Shown: positions 8,766 through 19,900, counted from the first letter of the stretch. The stretch: DNA of 64,000 bases from an uncultured Flavobacteriaceae bacterium (GCA_947498845.1 CANMLX010000013.1:1-64000), one strand, 5' to 3'. The notes: a model not told the origin generated them from the sequence alone. Numbers and translations: made by a program.

Positions 8766-8798
8766 TTTAAACAACTGTTCGTTTTCGCATTTCAAGTA

Positions 8799-9118
8799 AT
8801 ACCAAATAATCCATATAATTATGCCAAAATACGTGTTCATTGATCTCAAATTTAGTCGAAACTATGTACTTTAGTGCCTTTCGCTTTAGCTTCTAAAAAC
8901 TTTTGACACGAATTTACACAGATTTGATTACGTATTTCACCTGGCAGACTTTCAGTCTGCGAACCAAACCTAAGGATTGTAAGTCCATAGTGGTTTAGTT
9001 TTTCTCTTTCTTTATTGTGGCAACGCTTACATAGCTATGCTATGAAAACATCCCACAGCTTCAAAAGAGAAAAAAGCAACTGTGCATTTTCAGCACAACT
9101 TTATAGTAGATTTGGTAT
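8799..9118. repeat. 320-bp palindrome-ended element, long form
   Basis: The ends are ATACCAAATAATCC (8799) and AGATTTGGTAT (ends 9118), inverted. Its first 42 bases are the reverse complement of 3618-3659 with two mismatches. Inside are a CATAGCTATG hairpin (about 9030) and a GGCAGACTTTCAGTCTGC hairpin (about 8943). It has no credible ORF. Confidence 0.65.
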
Positions 9119-9383
9119 TAGTATAATCCCTCGTGTATTTAGAGTAAAAGCCTGTTAAATACGAGTGTCCCGAATCAGAATTTTAACTTCAAAATAGTTA
9201 GGAACACTTGAACTTACACCTTAAGATTCTATTGGTTTCTAAATGCTCAATATATTTTTAACAATGCAAGGCTTTTCTATGTTGTTTGTGTTAGGTTGAA
9301 CACAAATACTTTTTAAACCATACTATTTATACACACAAACAGGCACAGATTTGTATTTATAACCAAACTGATGGATTGAAGAG

Positions 9384-9507
9384 GAGGTCTAAAAAGTGAT
9401 TCGTAATGTTATTCTTGGACATAGCAACGAATCTTGTTTCGTTTTAAATCAGGTTTTTATGATTTAATGAGATGCTTCATTTCATTAAGAATGACATTTT
9501 TTAGACC
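9384..9507. repeat. 124-bp GTCTAAAAAG element, copy 1
   Basis: Terminal inverted repeats GAGGTCTAAAAAGTGA and GACATTTTTTAGACCTC bound it. It has the same length as 46487-46610 and shares internal blocks such as GAGATGCTTCATTTCATT (GGGATTCTTCATTTCATT there). The outermost bases differ between copies but stay paired (GAG/CTC here, GCT/AGC there). It lies between convergent genes. Confidence 0.8.
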
Positions 9508-9543
9508 TCTATTTTATGTTTTAGTAATTTTTTCGGGCCATTT

Positions 9544-10764
9544 TTATTCTCCAGGAGCACGATGTTCTACTTTTCTTTTTGAGGTAAATCTCATAATACT
9601 TTGGTAATTCCAACTATTGTATACATGAGATAATCCCCAACGAAGTATTTCTGTAGGGTCTTTTTCATTATCTACTGTTCTGTTTAACCCAATAGCATGT
9701 GCATTTACACTCTGCAATACAGACATAATTTCAAAATTAATACCATCTGGCGACCATTGAATGGTGTTTTTTTCGGGGCCATCTGTTGTAATTAAAGAAG
9801 CTATACCTCCATTGTATGGCCAAACACAAATCTCATGCCCACTATTGCTAATAGGGTTATATTTAGATTTTACATATGGCCCTTCAGGTTTGTCTGCTAT
9901 GGCTACACCATGACGTATTTGTCTCCCTCCAAAAGTAATTTTTTCGCCCATTTGTTCACCTTTGTAATATAGATGAAATTTACCTTTATATGGTATAATA
10001 CATGGGTCATGCACTTTGTGACTGTCAAAATCACCTTTTTTAATAACAGCATGACGATCTTGTTTTTCACCCTTCCATATACCATTGTCTGCAGGACTAA
10101 GTATAGGTTTTTTACTTTTTATCCAAGGACCATCTGGAGAATTGGACCACGCTAATCCTATTTGGTTTTTTACACGTACTGTGTAAGGCGATTTTACTGT
10201 TTGGTAACACAAATAGTATTTGTTTTCGTGTTTCATAATTTCTACTGTAAATACAGATCTGTCGTCATAAGCTCCTTTTTTACCTCTTGGTATTGCTAAA
10301 CCTTCTTCTTTCCATGTTTCTCCATCTTTAGAAGTTGCATACCATATATCGCAACGATCCCAAGGAAAAACCTTGTCCTTTTCAACATCACCTCCAAAAC
10401 CATCACATGGCCCCGTGCTTTTAGAATACCAAACGTAGTACTTACCGTTTTCTTTAATCATAGCACTTGGGTCTCTACGTACAACGCCCTCTTCATATGC
10501 CAAATCTCCTTTTAATGGTTGTAGGTATGAAAACTCAATAAACCAATCGTTACCTAGATTTGTTGGCCATTTTAAAGCGCGTTTAGATGCTGCACTTAGA
10601 TAGTTCTCATCGGTTATACCTAAATGGTCTATTTGTTCTTTAGTAATCTGTAAAGAATTTGAATCTTTTACATCACTTTTAGTACTTTCTTGGCTCTTAG
10701 AATTGCATGAAACCAATAATGCAACCAGAGATAAATGAAGGAATAATTTAGTCTTTAAAATCAT
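9544..10764 (-). CDS. GH117 3,6-anhydro-L-galactosidase lipoprotein
   Basis: 406 residues. The signal ends at ALLVSC (Cys20). The catalytic part (about 65-400) has the five-bladed propeller motifs of GH117: RRDPSAMI with Asp98, AYDDRSVF (166-172), KVHDPCIIPYKGKFHLYYKG with Asp253, and GHEICVWPYNGG with His310 and Glu311. These acidic positions correspond closely to the Asp, Asp and Glu reported for characterised GH117 enzymes. GH117 releases 3,6-anhydro-L-galactose from the non-reducing end of neoagaro-oligosaccharides. It is divergent from the TPR-HTH regulator across a region with a candidate operator. Most family members are soluble or periplasmic, so a lipobox is of note. Confident on family, somewhat less on substrate. 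Confidence 0.88.
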   Translation of the reverse strand: MILKTKLFLHLSLVALLVSCNSKSQESTKSDVKDSNSLQITKEQIDHLGITDENYLSAASKRALKWPTNLGNDWFIEFSYLQPLKGDLAYEEGVVRRDPSAMIKENGKYYVWYSKSTGPCDGFGGDVEKDKVFPWDRCDIWYATSKDGETWKEEGLAIPRGKKGAYDDRSVFTVEIMKHENKYYLCYQTVKSPYTVRVKNQIGLAWSNSPDGPWIKSKKPILSPADNGIWKGEKQDRHAVIKKGDFDSHKVHDPCIIPYKGKFHLYYKGEQMGEKITFGGRQIRHGVAIADKPEGPYVKSKYNPISNSGHEICVWPYNGGIASLITTDGPEKNTIQWSPDGINFEIMSVLQSVNAHAIGLNRTVDNEKDPTEILRWGLSHVYNSWNYQSIMRFTSKRKVEHRAPGE

Positions 10765-11293
10765 TTTAGTAATTATTTAAATTATTAAAAAGGACATTCT
10801 TATTTCTAGTCCTTATGCTTTATATGTTGTTTTATATGTTATGCACAAAGTAAAAACCTACATTATTATCCATTGGGAAATTTTGTCTCAGTATAATTAT
10901 TAATATTATTTTCTGTTCTAAAAACTAGTAATAATAAACACTTATAATCTAGAGATATGTTCAGAAATATTATTTTTTGTATGTTATTTTTAAGTACAAC
11001 AGTCTACTTAACATCTCTTGAAATACTAGCTATTTTATGTGCAATTTCTTAATTCATAAAAAACAAGTAATAATTAGTATATTGACAATTTAAATAATAA
11101 TATTTTTACAAATATGTATTATATGCCTTATAAAATTCTGTTTTATTCATCAACAAAAACTGAACATTTGTAGAATCTTTCTGAATTATTATAAATCAAA
11201 TATTATATTGAAATTTAATTGGATATTACAAGGTGTGTTCAGTATTAAATTGCACAATGTTTAGATAATAAATAACGACTACGATTTTAGAAA
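10765..11293. promoter_or_regulatory. divergent GH117/regulator control region
   Basis: This AT-rich 529-base gap has no ORF. A candidate operator lies at 11149-11166 (ATCAACAAAAACTGAACA, same 12-base core as the other PUL copies). Half-sites TGTTCAG (complement CTGAACA) lie at 10959-10965 and 11236-11242. Its position suggests it controls GH117 leftward and the regulator rightward. Confidence 0.55.
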
Positions 11294-12880
11294 ATGATGA
11301 AGGATTTAAGTTTACAAAAAATATTAGCAGGAATTATTTTTATAATTTGTTTATGTGTAAATGCTCAAGAGCCTTATGACTCCAATACATATATTGACAA
11401 AGCTAACCAGTTAACTGCTAAAAATTTAGACAGTGCTATTTATTACCTAAAAAAAGGCATTGATTATTATTCTGCAGAAAAGGATACAATAAACCTTATT
11501 AACAGTTTATGTCATCTCTCAGAATTGTATGATAATGTATTGGATTATGGAAAATCTTATGATGGCTACTGGAATGCCTTAATTCTTGCCGATCTGTCTA
11601 ATGACGATATTTCTAAAGCTAGAATTTACCAAGAATTAGGATGGCTATATAATTCTTATAGAAAGGAAGAAGAATCACTAAATTATTTTAATAGGTCTCT
11701 TAAACTTAAAAAGAAGCTGGTTAAACAAAAAAAAATAAAAGAAGGCTATTTAATTAGCAACTATTTTGCATTGGTAAATTGTTACCGGACAAATAATGAT
11801 CTAAAAATGGCCAAAGTTTATTTAGATAGTTGCCAGCTATATGTAAACAAAACAAATCCAAATGAAAAATCATACTATGTTGAATCTGAAAAAGCTTATT
11901 ATAATGCTGTAGTTAAAGGTGGCTATAACGAGGCTCATAAGCAATTAAATGAGGCTAAAGTTTTTTTTCTAAAAGCAGATCCTTCGTACATGACTGTAAT
12001 CTATTTTTTGATTGGTGAAGTATATAAACTAAAAGGAGATTTTGATGAGTCTGTAAAGTATTACAAAGAATCGCTTAAGTTTTGCAAAATGTACAATAAA
12101 CATTTAGGTTATAAACTGTTTAATTATGAGATATTATCGGACTTGTACTATAAAAAAGGCAATTATAAAGACGCTTTTTATTTTAAAAATAAGGCACAAG
12201 AACTCAACGAAAAAACATTTGGCCGGACAAGTAAAAACAACAAGCATTTAATTGAAATTAAAGATAAATATAGGCTTCAGAAAGAAAGGGAAAAATCGTT
12301 ACTTAGAGAGACTCAAATTGAAAAGCTTGAAAATCAAAAACGCGTAGGTTTTCTACAAAATATTTTGATGGGCGTTGTTGTTATTTTTCTGTTAATGTAT
12401 GGTATACTTTTGTTTAGAAATTTAAGAAGAAAGCATAAGCTAGAAAAAGAAAAAACTAATGAGGTTATGGCTTTAAAAAATAGAGAATTAACAGCTTCGG
12501 CCTTACAATTAATAGAAAAAGAAGAGTTTATAATTAAACTAAAAGAAAACATTTCTAAAAGAGATATAATCGATGTAGATGCCATCACTAGAATGATAAA
12601 TAGTTTTCAAAATTCTCCTGGTGGAAATTGGGAAGAGTTCGAGGCTAGGTTTACTTCTATTAATCAAAGTTTTTATAATAATATTAGAAAAAAATACCCT
12701 AATTTGGGTTCAACAGATTTAAAACTTTGTGCTTTAGTTAAACTAGGATTTTCTAGTAAGGAAATGTCTTCCTTATTGGGTATTACAATAGAGAGTGTAC
12801 ATACATCCAGATACAGATTAAGAAAAAAATTAAACCTAGAAAAAGGCGTGAATCTTGACAGCTTCATGTCTTCTTTATAA
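11294..12880 (+). CDS. TPR-containing membrane regulator with LuxR-type HTH
   Basis: 528 residues. A signal or anchor segment (about 7-24, ending CVNAQ) leads a periplasmic TPR array (about 30-330, with YYLKKGIDYY, ARIYQELGWLYNSY, IGEVYKLKGDFDESVKYYKESLKF). A transmembrane helix lies at about 355-375, followed by a charged coiled coil. The C-terminal helix-turn-helix (about 468-520) reads STDLKLCALVKLGFSSKEMS then ITIESVHTSRYRLRKKLNL. Regulators of this layout in Bacteroidota often control polysaccharide loci in response to periplasmic signals. It sits between GH117 and the susC cluster, so local control is likely. The ATG at 11294 is followed at once by a second ATG, either of which may be used. 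The 18-bp motif upstream suggests autoregulation (inference). Confidence 0.85.
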   Translation: MMKDLSLQKILAGIIFIICLCVNAQEPYDSNTYIDKANQLTAKNLDSAIYYLKKGIDYYSAEKDTINLINSLCHLSELYDNVLDYGKSYDGYWNALILADLSNDDISKARIYQELGWLYNSYRKEEESLNYFNRSLKLKKKLVKQKKIKEGYLISNYFALVNCYRTNNDLKMAKVYLDSCQLYVNKTNPNEKSYYVESEKAYYNAVVKGGYNEAHKQLNEAKVFFLKADPSYMTVIYFLIGEVYKLKGDFDESVKYYKESLKFCKMYNKHLGYKLFNYEILSDLYYKKGNYKDAFYFKNKAQELNEKTFGRTSKNNKHLIEIKDKYRLQKEREKSLLRETQIEKLENQKRVGFLQNILMGVVVIFLLMYGILLFRNLRRKHKLEKEKTNEVMALKNRELTASALQLIEKEEFIIKLKENISKRDIIDVDAITRMINSFQNSPGGNWEEFEARFTSINQSFYNNIRKKYPNLGSTDLKLCALVKLGFSSKEMSSLLGITIESVHTSRYRLRKKLNLEKGVNLDSFMSSL

Positions 12881-13334
12881 AAAAAATTATTTAAACCTCT
12901 AGTATATAAGCAAAAATTAGAGATTTTTAGTTGTGTTGATGACTTTTTAGCCTGAGTTCGAACTAAGCGCCTGATAGAAAGGTCTTTGTATTATAAAAAA
13001 TAGTGTTCTTAGGTCGAAATCAGGTTTTTAGAGTTGCATAGCAGTGCTAAGGAAATAGAAAAAGCTAGATAAGTTCAAGAAAATTGTTGGAAAAAGAAGA
13101 AAGCTTTTTTGAGTAGAAAAACTAGTATCACCTCTTCTTTGCAACTGGAAGTCCTTTGAAATATCCCTCATATTCCTTATGTGTTTCCAGCATAAACCCA
13201 AGGCAATACTAGCTATAAAAATTAGATTAATCGAAATCAGGTGTAATATATATTATACCTATTCAACCATAAAATGCAACAAATCTTAGGTTTACTTTTT
13301 CTTCGTTATAAAATGAAACCGCAGCAAAAACTTT

Positions 13335-13497
13335 ATACTAATTCCCAAATGAATTTACTGAGTTAAAAAGTGTCTTTAGAAATTCTATCTTCAACATAAA
13401 AAAGAACCGTAACTACGGTTATGCTTATTTTTTCTGTATCGTATAATTCCAAAACCCATCATTTTTCTTTACAGTATATTCATTTAAAAATTGGTAT
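13335..13497. repeat. 162-bp MITE-like palindromic element, copy 2
   Basis: It begins ATACTAATTCCCAAATGAAT and ends TTCATTTAAAAATTGGTAT, an inverted pair that matches over about 25 bases. It is about 94% identical by eye to 2968-3129 in the same orientation, including the central CCGTAACTACGG hairpin. It lies between the convergent TPR-HTH and SusE-position genes, just before the terminator. Confidence 0.87.
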
Positions 13498-13512
13498 TAA
13501 TATTTTAAAAGT

Positions 13513-13548
13513 AAAAAAGAGTTTGTCTAAATAAGACAAACCCTTTTT
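13513..13548 (-). terminator. terminator of the susCD operon
   Basis: On the minus strand GGGTTTGTCT pairs with AGACAAACTC around a 5-base loop and is followed by six T. It lies 31 bases past the stop of the last sus gene. Confidence 0.9.
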
Positions 13549-13578
13549 ATAACTAATTCAACAAACTACTATAAACTT

Positions 13579-15168
13579 TTAAGGTCTTAACTCAACTTCT
13601 GCAAGGAAAAAGTCATCTAAGTATAATTTAATAGGATTTGGGTTATTTTCATTATTACCTCTTATTAACCATGTGATTTCTGCATCGGTAGTTGATTTAA
13701 AATAGAATTTTTGATAAACCCATTCGCCCGTTGGAAATGTAGGGGTTAAGGCACTCGTTAACCAATCTCCCATTGCCCAATTGTTAGCATAGAATCTAAT
13801 ATCAGAAGCTGCATTATCTATAGGCGCACCACTTAGGTCATCATCAACATAAACCCAATATCCCAGTTCGTATTCTTGCCCAACTACTAATTGGAAATTA
13901 GCATTACCTGCCATAATCCACCCTCCATTTGGTCTAAGTAGTATATCCATACTTTTAGCACCTGTATGTGGTCGGTCAGAGTTAATGGCAATTTCATATT
14001 CTCCCCAATTACCGCCCCAATTTTGGTAAGGCCAATCTCCTCCGTCTCTATTTTGTGCTGAAGTAGATTCTAAACCAAAATCAAAATCTGTGCTCTCATA
14101 AAAATTTGGATTAGCACCAATTGTTGTTGACATGATATCTGCAAAGGCATCGGCATCTACTTGATCTGCAGTTTTAAGACTTCCTGGTGTATAGGACACA
14201 AAGGCTAAGTCATTATCGTACATACGCTCGCCAGATAATTCAAGTAATACAATATTATTTTCGCTATCATCTACTGTAGCCCCTGCAATTGTTGGGTTAA
14301 ATACAGTTCCGTCATTCTCTAGTCTTACGCTAAAGTTATTTTCGTTTAAAGTTGCCGGATCCATATCTCTACTAAATGAGAGTGCTACAAAACCATCTTT
14401 TTCGAAAACACTTTCCAAAACTACTGGATCTGTAGAAGGAATTACTTTTATGATTTTTTCAAAAGAAATCGTATCAGCATCACGGGGACGAAATCTTGAA
14501 GCTAAAAAGTCTAAGTCCCAAGATCCTAACTTATTAAATCTCATATCAATTTCATTCAAAGTGGTATTAATTCTATCTGGTTTACCTCCATTTGATGACC
14601 AAATAACATTATCTTCTTCTCCTACTGAAGTATAAGTAAGTCTTACAGATCTACTTGCTGTAAGTTCGTTTTCTGCATCATCTTCTAGGGTTAATTCAGC
14701 TCCCGTAGATCCATCATCATTTATATAATACAGTTTTAAATCGGCTCTAAGAGAATCTAGCACAGTCACAACAATAGTGGTATCTAATTCTCTTCCATTA
14801 ATAGGACTCGTACTATCATCATTAGGATATACATCACCACCAAATGTTTGGCTTAATGTAACATCATATGTTCCAGGTTTGAAAAAGAAGCCTTTAATAA
14901 CCTCTTTTGAAGACGTATTCCCTTTTTCACCAGAAATACGTGAAATACCTTTGCCTTCTGGCAAAGTCCAAGTTCTTGAAACAACACCTCTTGAAACATC
15001 ACCAAAATCTATGTGTCCATTGACAGAAACTTTATTTTCAAAATCCATTTCAGAGGTTACTACTATTCTGTGATTGGTATCGGCCGTTTCAACCGAAAGG
15101 TCTTCTCCACAGCTTACTAAAAGCAGTACGGCCATGAAGAACATACTTATAAATTTAAAATTTTTCAT
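13579..15168 (-). CDS. SusE-position surface glycan-binding lipoprotein
   Basis: 529 residues from ATG 15168 (a TTG three codons upstream is less likely). The signal ends at LLLVSC (Cys20). A PKD-like region (about 30-135) has GTYDVTLSQTFGGD. A second Ig-like unit follows, then an SbsA-like Ig strand set (about 250-345: PVVLESVFEKDGFVALSFS, YDNDLAFVSYTPG). The C-terminal 170 residues form a CBM4/9/22-like jelly roll (YELGYWVYVDDDLSG, EWVYQKFYFKS, KLYLDDFFLAE). It is third in the operon after susC and susD, 12 bases from susD, the usual position for a surface glycan-binding protein. It probably binds the same polysaccharide the GH16 cuts. It is not a sequence homologue of SusE as far as I can see; the role is inferred from layout. 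Confidence 0.8.
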   Translation of the reverse strand: MKNFKFISMFFMAVLLLVSCGEDLSVETADTNHRIVVTSEMDFENKVSVNGHIDFGDVSRGVVSRTWTLPEGKGISRISGEKGNTSSKEVIKGFFFKPGTYDVTLSQTFGGDVYPNDDSTSPINGRELDTTIVVTVLDSLRADLKLYYINDDGSTGAELTLEDDAENELTASRSVRLTYTSVGEEDNVIWSSNGGKPDRINTTLNEIDMRFNKLGSWDLDFLASRFRPRDADTISFEKIIKVIPSTDPVVLESVFEKDGFVALSFSRDMDPATLNENNFSVRLENDGTVFNPTIAGATVDDSENNIVLLELSGERMYDNDLAFVSYTPGSLKTADQVDADAFADIMSTTIGANPNFYESTDFDFGLESTSAQNRDGGDWPYQNWGGNWGEYEIAINSDRPHTGAKSMDILLRPNGGWIMAGNANFQLVVGQEYELGYWVYVDDDLSGAPIDNAASDIRFYANNWAMGDWLTSALTPTFPTGEWVYQKFYFKSTTDAEITWLIRGNNENNPNPIKLYLDDFFLAEVELRP

Positions 15169-15180
15169 AATAAGCAATTT

Positions 15181-16905
15181 TTATTGATTATAAATTTCAT
15201 TTGATTGTATTTCCGTACTAGGTATTGGGAAATAATCATGTAGTTCAGGATCATAAAGTTGGGCAGCTACTGTAAAGTCTGGTCTTACATGTCCATTTAT
15301 TACAAAAGGTTGCTCGGTAGGGTCTTGAATAGAAGCTAAATTTTGTTGACGCCATACTTCATCAGCTCTCAATTCATCAAATACTTCTTTCACAATACCC
15401 CATCGTACTAAATCTTTCCACCTATGACCTTCATAACAAAGCTCAACAGCTCTTTCTACACGTTGTATGTGCGTTAAAACAGTTTCTGAGTTAGGCGTTA
15501 CTAACGGACGCTCTCCATGAACCTGCTTGCTTATATGTAACTGAGGGAAAGCACCTCCATTCATATCCATATATTGTTGTAAAGTATAAACACCTGCGCG
15601 ACTTCTAACCATATCAATGTATTCGATAGCGGTCATGTAGTCTCCATTAGCATTAATAATCGCTTCTGCATACATTAATAGTACATCTGCATAACGGATT
15701 TGTCTAAAGTTAATACCGCTACGTCCCTCTGCAGGTTCTGCTGGCAGATGGTACCAGTTAGAGTGCTTTTTAACATAAGCGGTTTGTCCACCTCCCCATC
15801 CTCCAATGGTACCATAGGGCTCCAGATACCAAAGTCCTTCTCCATTTTGCGGTGCAATGGTTGCGTTCATTCTTCTAGATTCTACATTCTCATCATTTAT
15901 TGGATTATCTGGATCTACCTCATCATCAACCAACATTTCGTGTAGATTATACGTTGGAAGTACTGTATTAAAGCCTCCAGCACCTAAACGCCCCACTTCT
16001 GTTGATAGTGTTGTAGATTCGGATCCTGTATTAAATGGTGTGTCATCTATAGGAAATCCAGAGTTTCCAGGATTGATATCAAAAGAATAATTAACCTCTA
16101 GAATAGATTCTTCATTAAACTCATTTTCATGCCAAAAATTATCTGTAATATCTCTGGTTAATGCATAATTACCAGAATCAATTACTTCCTTAAATAAGGC
16201 TGCTGCCTGACTCCAATTTTCATCAAACAAATGCACTTTGGCAAGCATACTCGTGGCAGCTCCCCAGGTGATTCTACCCACGTCTTCTCCACTCCAAGTC
16301 TCAGGAAGGTTTTCAACGGCAAATTCAAGGTCTGGAATAATAATTGTACTCGTTATTTCTTCCTTAGTAGAAAAGGGTTGATTGAAATCTTCGGTAGATC
16401 TTGCAATATCTGTATTAATCATTCCTCCTCCATAAGAATGGGCTAATTGCCAATAAAAGAAAGCTCTTAAAAAACGTGCTTGTCCTTCAATCACATTTTT
16501 TGCATCCTCGGAAATCACATCTTCATCGGCATTTTGAAGGTTTACAATAACTTGGTTTGCTCTAAAAATTCCAACATAACACTCTTCCCATTTGTCAACC
16601 ACATGTATAATACCGTCATTAAATGCTAAATTTCTAAAAGCAAAGGGTCTATACCAGGGTTCTGTACCAGCGATATCTCCCATAACAAATTCTTGTACCA
16701 ATTCGGCACCACTTATAGAGCGGTATTGTAAAGCACCATATACTGTGGCAAGCGCTGATTGAAATTGTCCTTCAGTTTCCCAAAATATTTCTGGTGTGAT
16801 AAAATTTGGATTTGGTTCATCTAAGAATACACTTTCGTTGCAACTTGTAATAACAAGTACAAAAAGCAGTGTAAGCTTAACTAAGTTGTTTTTAATTTTT
16901 TTCAT
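15181..16905 (-). CDS. susD: SusD/RagB family outer-membrane nutrient-binding lipoprotein
   Basis: 574 residues, typical length. The signal ends at LVITSC (Cys22) and is followed by NESVFLDEPNPNFITPE, the usual SusD start. The helical TPR core is visible in FLRAFFYWQLAHSYGGG (about 148-164) and WGAATSMLAKVHLFDENW. The C-terminal part has the family signature RYADVLLMYAEAIINANGD, RAVELCYEGHRWKDLVRWG and a final HDYFPIPSTEIQSNE. SusD caps the SusC barrel and delivers oligosaccharides to it. The stop is 12 bases before the next gene, and the start is 12 bases after the susC stop; one operon. The ligand is not deducible from sequence; context says agar or porphyran fragments. Confidence 0.95.
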   Translation of the reverse strand: MKKIKNNLVKLTLLFVLVITSCNESVFLDEPNPNFITPEIFWETEGQFQSALATVYGALQYRSISGAELVQEFVMGDIAGTEPWYRPFAFRNLAFNDGIIHVVDKWEECYVGIFRANQVIVNLQNADEDVISEDAKNVIEGQARFLRAFFYWQLAHSYGGGMINTDIARSTEDFNQPFSTKEEITSTIIIPDLEFAVENLPETWSGEDVGRITWGAATSMLAKVHLFDENWSQAAALFKEVIDSGNYALTRDITDNFWHENEFNEESILEVNYSFDINPGNSGFPIDDTPFNTGSESTTLSTEVGRLGAGGFNTVLPTYNLHEMLVDDEVDPDNPINDENVESRRMNATIAPQNGEGLWYLEPYGTIGGWGGGQTAYVKKHSNWYHLPAEPAEGRSGINFRQIRYADVLLMYAEAIINANGDYMTAIEYIDMVRSRAGVYTLQQYMDMNGGAFPQLHISKQVHGERPLVTPNSETVLTHIQRVERAVELCYEGHRWKDLVRWGIVKEVFDELRADEVWRQQNLASIQDPTEQPFVINGHVRPDFTVAAQLYDPELHDYFPIPSTEIQSNEIYNQ

Positions 16906-16917
16906 AATATTCTTTTT

Positions 16918-19900
16918 TTAGAAACTTAATTGAAGTCCCATCATAAACTGACGTGATACAGGATAATTACCGAAATCTATTCCTCTGTTATTTAAACCAT
17001 TACCTCCTACCTCAGGATCATATCCATTATATTCAGTAAAAGTAAATGGGTTTAAGGAGTTTAAATACACTCTAAATTTATCAATTCCAATATTTTCCGT
17101 TCCTGGAACCGTATAACCAATAGAAAGTGTTCTAACTCTAAGATATGTACCGTCTTCTAACCAAAAGTCTGATGACGGTTTATTATTAGAATGGTTAGAT
17201 GTTTCTCTGAATGTTGGAATATTAGAATCTGGATTTTGAGGCGTCCATTGGAAGACTTGATCTTGATGGCGTCCAAAAGTATAAGCAATATTCTTACCGC
17301 CATTGTATATTTCTGCGCCATGAGAGTAAAACAGTTGACATGCTAAATCCCAGTTTTTGTAATTCAGGTTAAAGTTTAATCCCAAATCAAAATCTGGAAT
17401 ACCAGAACCTGAATAAACCCTGTCATCTTCAGTTAAAGCACCGTCACCATTTACATCTTTATAACGCATATCACCTAGTTGAGGCGCACTTACTACACCA
17501 CTCGACAAATCTAACGATTGATATTCTGCAAGCTCTTCCGTGGTTTTGATCACCCCATCATTTTGAAATAGGAAGAAGGCATAAGCCTCACGACCAACCT
17601 CAAGAAAAGTGGTTGCTTCCCCAGTTGGAGTATTTACGTTTATAAAACCATTTGCAAAACCTCTTGTAATACCTGCCAGTTCTGTAACTTCATTTTCATT
17701 CTTAGAGAACACGCCAGATATGCTGTATTTAAAATCTTTACCTATTTGATCTCTAAAGTTTATTGCCAATTCAATCCCTCTATTAACCATGTTTCCTGCG
17801 TTAACTGGGATTGAGTTATAGGCATTCTCAGCAAATGGTTGCCATGTACCTGTTGAAGGTGCTAAACGTTGATCAATTAACATATCTTCCTTATCATTTT
17901 GGTATACATCTGCTGTAATATTCAATTTGTTATTAAAAAGCCCTAGTTCAAAACCAATATTTTTAGAAATAGTAGTTTCCCAAGCCACATCTTGATTGCT
18001 ATATTGTCTTTGCACTTGACCAAATACAACATCCTCATTAGGACCAAACGGATAATTTACTCCTGTTTCAATAAGTTGTTGAAATCTATAATCTCCAATA
18101 CCGTTAAACCCTGTTTCTGCAAAACTTGCCCTAAATTTTAAAGTGCTTATTCCTTCCACATCAAACCAGTCTTCATCGCTTACATTCCAACCCGCAGATA
18201 CTCCAAAAAAGTCAGCGTATCTATTGTTCTCTGGAAACCTCGAAGAACCGTCTCTTCTGTAACTTGCCGAAAACAGGTATTTGCCATCATAATTATACTG
18301 TACCCTAGCGAGTTTACCAGCAATAGTGTTTTTAGCATTAACACCAGTAGGTTTAATTGATTCTGCCCCATTTGATAATACTTGAATATCATTGGAAGCT
18401 ATATCGTCAAATAATACTCCTGTAGAAATATTTCTATTTTCAAACCTTTCGTAAGACGCTACAGCTAAAAGGTCTAGGTTATGCTTACCAAATGATGTCT
18501 TATAATTTAAGATATGCTCAATGGTTTCTCTTTTGGCGAAATTGTAAAATTCCTGCAAAGACGCATTGAGTCTAGATGCAGATTCATTAATTTCTCCCGT
18601 TCTATCTATAGCTAAATATTGTGGCTGAAAGAACTTTCTAAAAAAGTTAAATTGGCCACGTCCCATATTTAATTTGTACTTTAACCCATTTGCAATTTCA
18701 TATTCCAGGTTAAGAGCCAAACTATAATTATTGTTTTCTCTTTCATCCACATTGTCCAATTGCCTGGAAAGGAAACTAAAAAACACTTCGTTTTCAACAT
18801 CTAACACTACTGCATCACCTTGAGACTGGATTTCACCAAACGGTCTCGTATGAGGCAATTGACCAACGCCAAGCTGATAAAAGTTGAAAGGTTCTTGGTT
18901 TCTATTTTCTTGTGTCATACTTATAGAGCCAAACGCTTTAAATTTGCCCTTAGTAAATTGACCCGTTAATCTGTTGGTTAATCTATCAAAGTCTGATCCT
19001 TTAATTACACCATCTTGGTTAAAATAATTGGTATTGAAGTTATAAGTAAGATTCTCGATACCCCCAGAAATATTAGCAGTAACATTTTGAATTATGGCAT
19101 TATTATTTGTTACTTCTTCCACAAAATTCGTATCCCAATCTAATGCATTAGCATCTAAGAAAAATGTGATTGGCTCACCTCCAGCTGCTTCAGCTGTGGT
19201 TTCTCTAATGTAAAGGTGATCTGCTGTATTTGCCAATGCTGGTCCAGAAGTAATGTTTTGGATACCAGTATACGTACCAATATCCACTTTCATTTTACCA
19301 GCCTTACCTCTTTTGGTTGTAATTAGAATTACACCCCCAGCTGCTCGCACACCATAAACAGAAGCCGATGCACCATCCTTTAAAATATCGATAGATTCTA
19401 TCTGCTCGGGTGCAATATTGGGATTACCTTCCTGAGGAATATTGTCCACAACATACAGTGGTTGGCCACCATCACCAGTTAGCGATAGTAACCCACGAAT
19501 TTGAATATTGGCTGAGGATCCTGGACGTCCATCAGTAGCTTGGACATTAACACCAGATACCTTACCTTGAATAGCGGCTCCAACATCAGAAACAGGAGAT
19601 TCTAAAAGTTCTTCTGAACTAACTTTTGCAACTGCCCCTGTGACTTCTTTCTTTTTTTGAGTACCATAACCAACGATTACTACTTCTTCCAATTGGGATA
19701 GGTTTTCCTGTAGATTTACATCAATAGTAGTTTTATCTCCTACAGTTACTTCTTTAGATGTGTAACCAATAAAACTAAAGACTAATACATCACTCTCATT
19801 TGCTTCTAGTTTGTAATTTCCATCAAAATTTGTGACAGTTCCTGTAGTAGTGCCTTTAACCAATATGGTCACACCAGGCATAGGTAGCCCGTCTTCTGTA

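Larger units (their letters stand above)
8495..9543. other. convergent intergenic region with terminator and two repeat elements
   Basis: No gene is seen between the convergent GH16 and GH117 genes. It contains the GH16 terminator (8734-8765), the 320-bp long form of the ATACCAAAT element (8799-9118) and the 124-bp element (9384-9507). An AGTTTAGTTAGTTTAGTTTT run (about 8709-8730) precedes the terminator. Confidence 0.6.
12881..13578. other. convergent intergenic region, repeats and terminator
   Basis: There is no convincing gene. It holds a copy of the dispersed motif TTCTTAGGTCGAAATCAGG (13006-13027), the second 162-bp element (13335-13497) and the sus terminator (13513-13548). On the minus strand a short frame over about 13130-13200 reads MLETHKEYEGYFKGLPVAKK before a stop. 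It could be a gene relic, but I cannot name it. Confidence 0.5.

Noticed and set aside
13130..13210. Gene relic reading MLETHKEYEGYFKGLPVAKK on the minus strand
   Set aside because: Looks protein-like but is too short and not recognisable; left as a note only.
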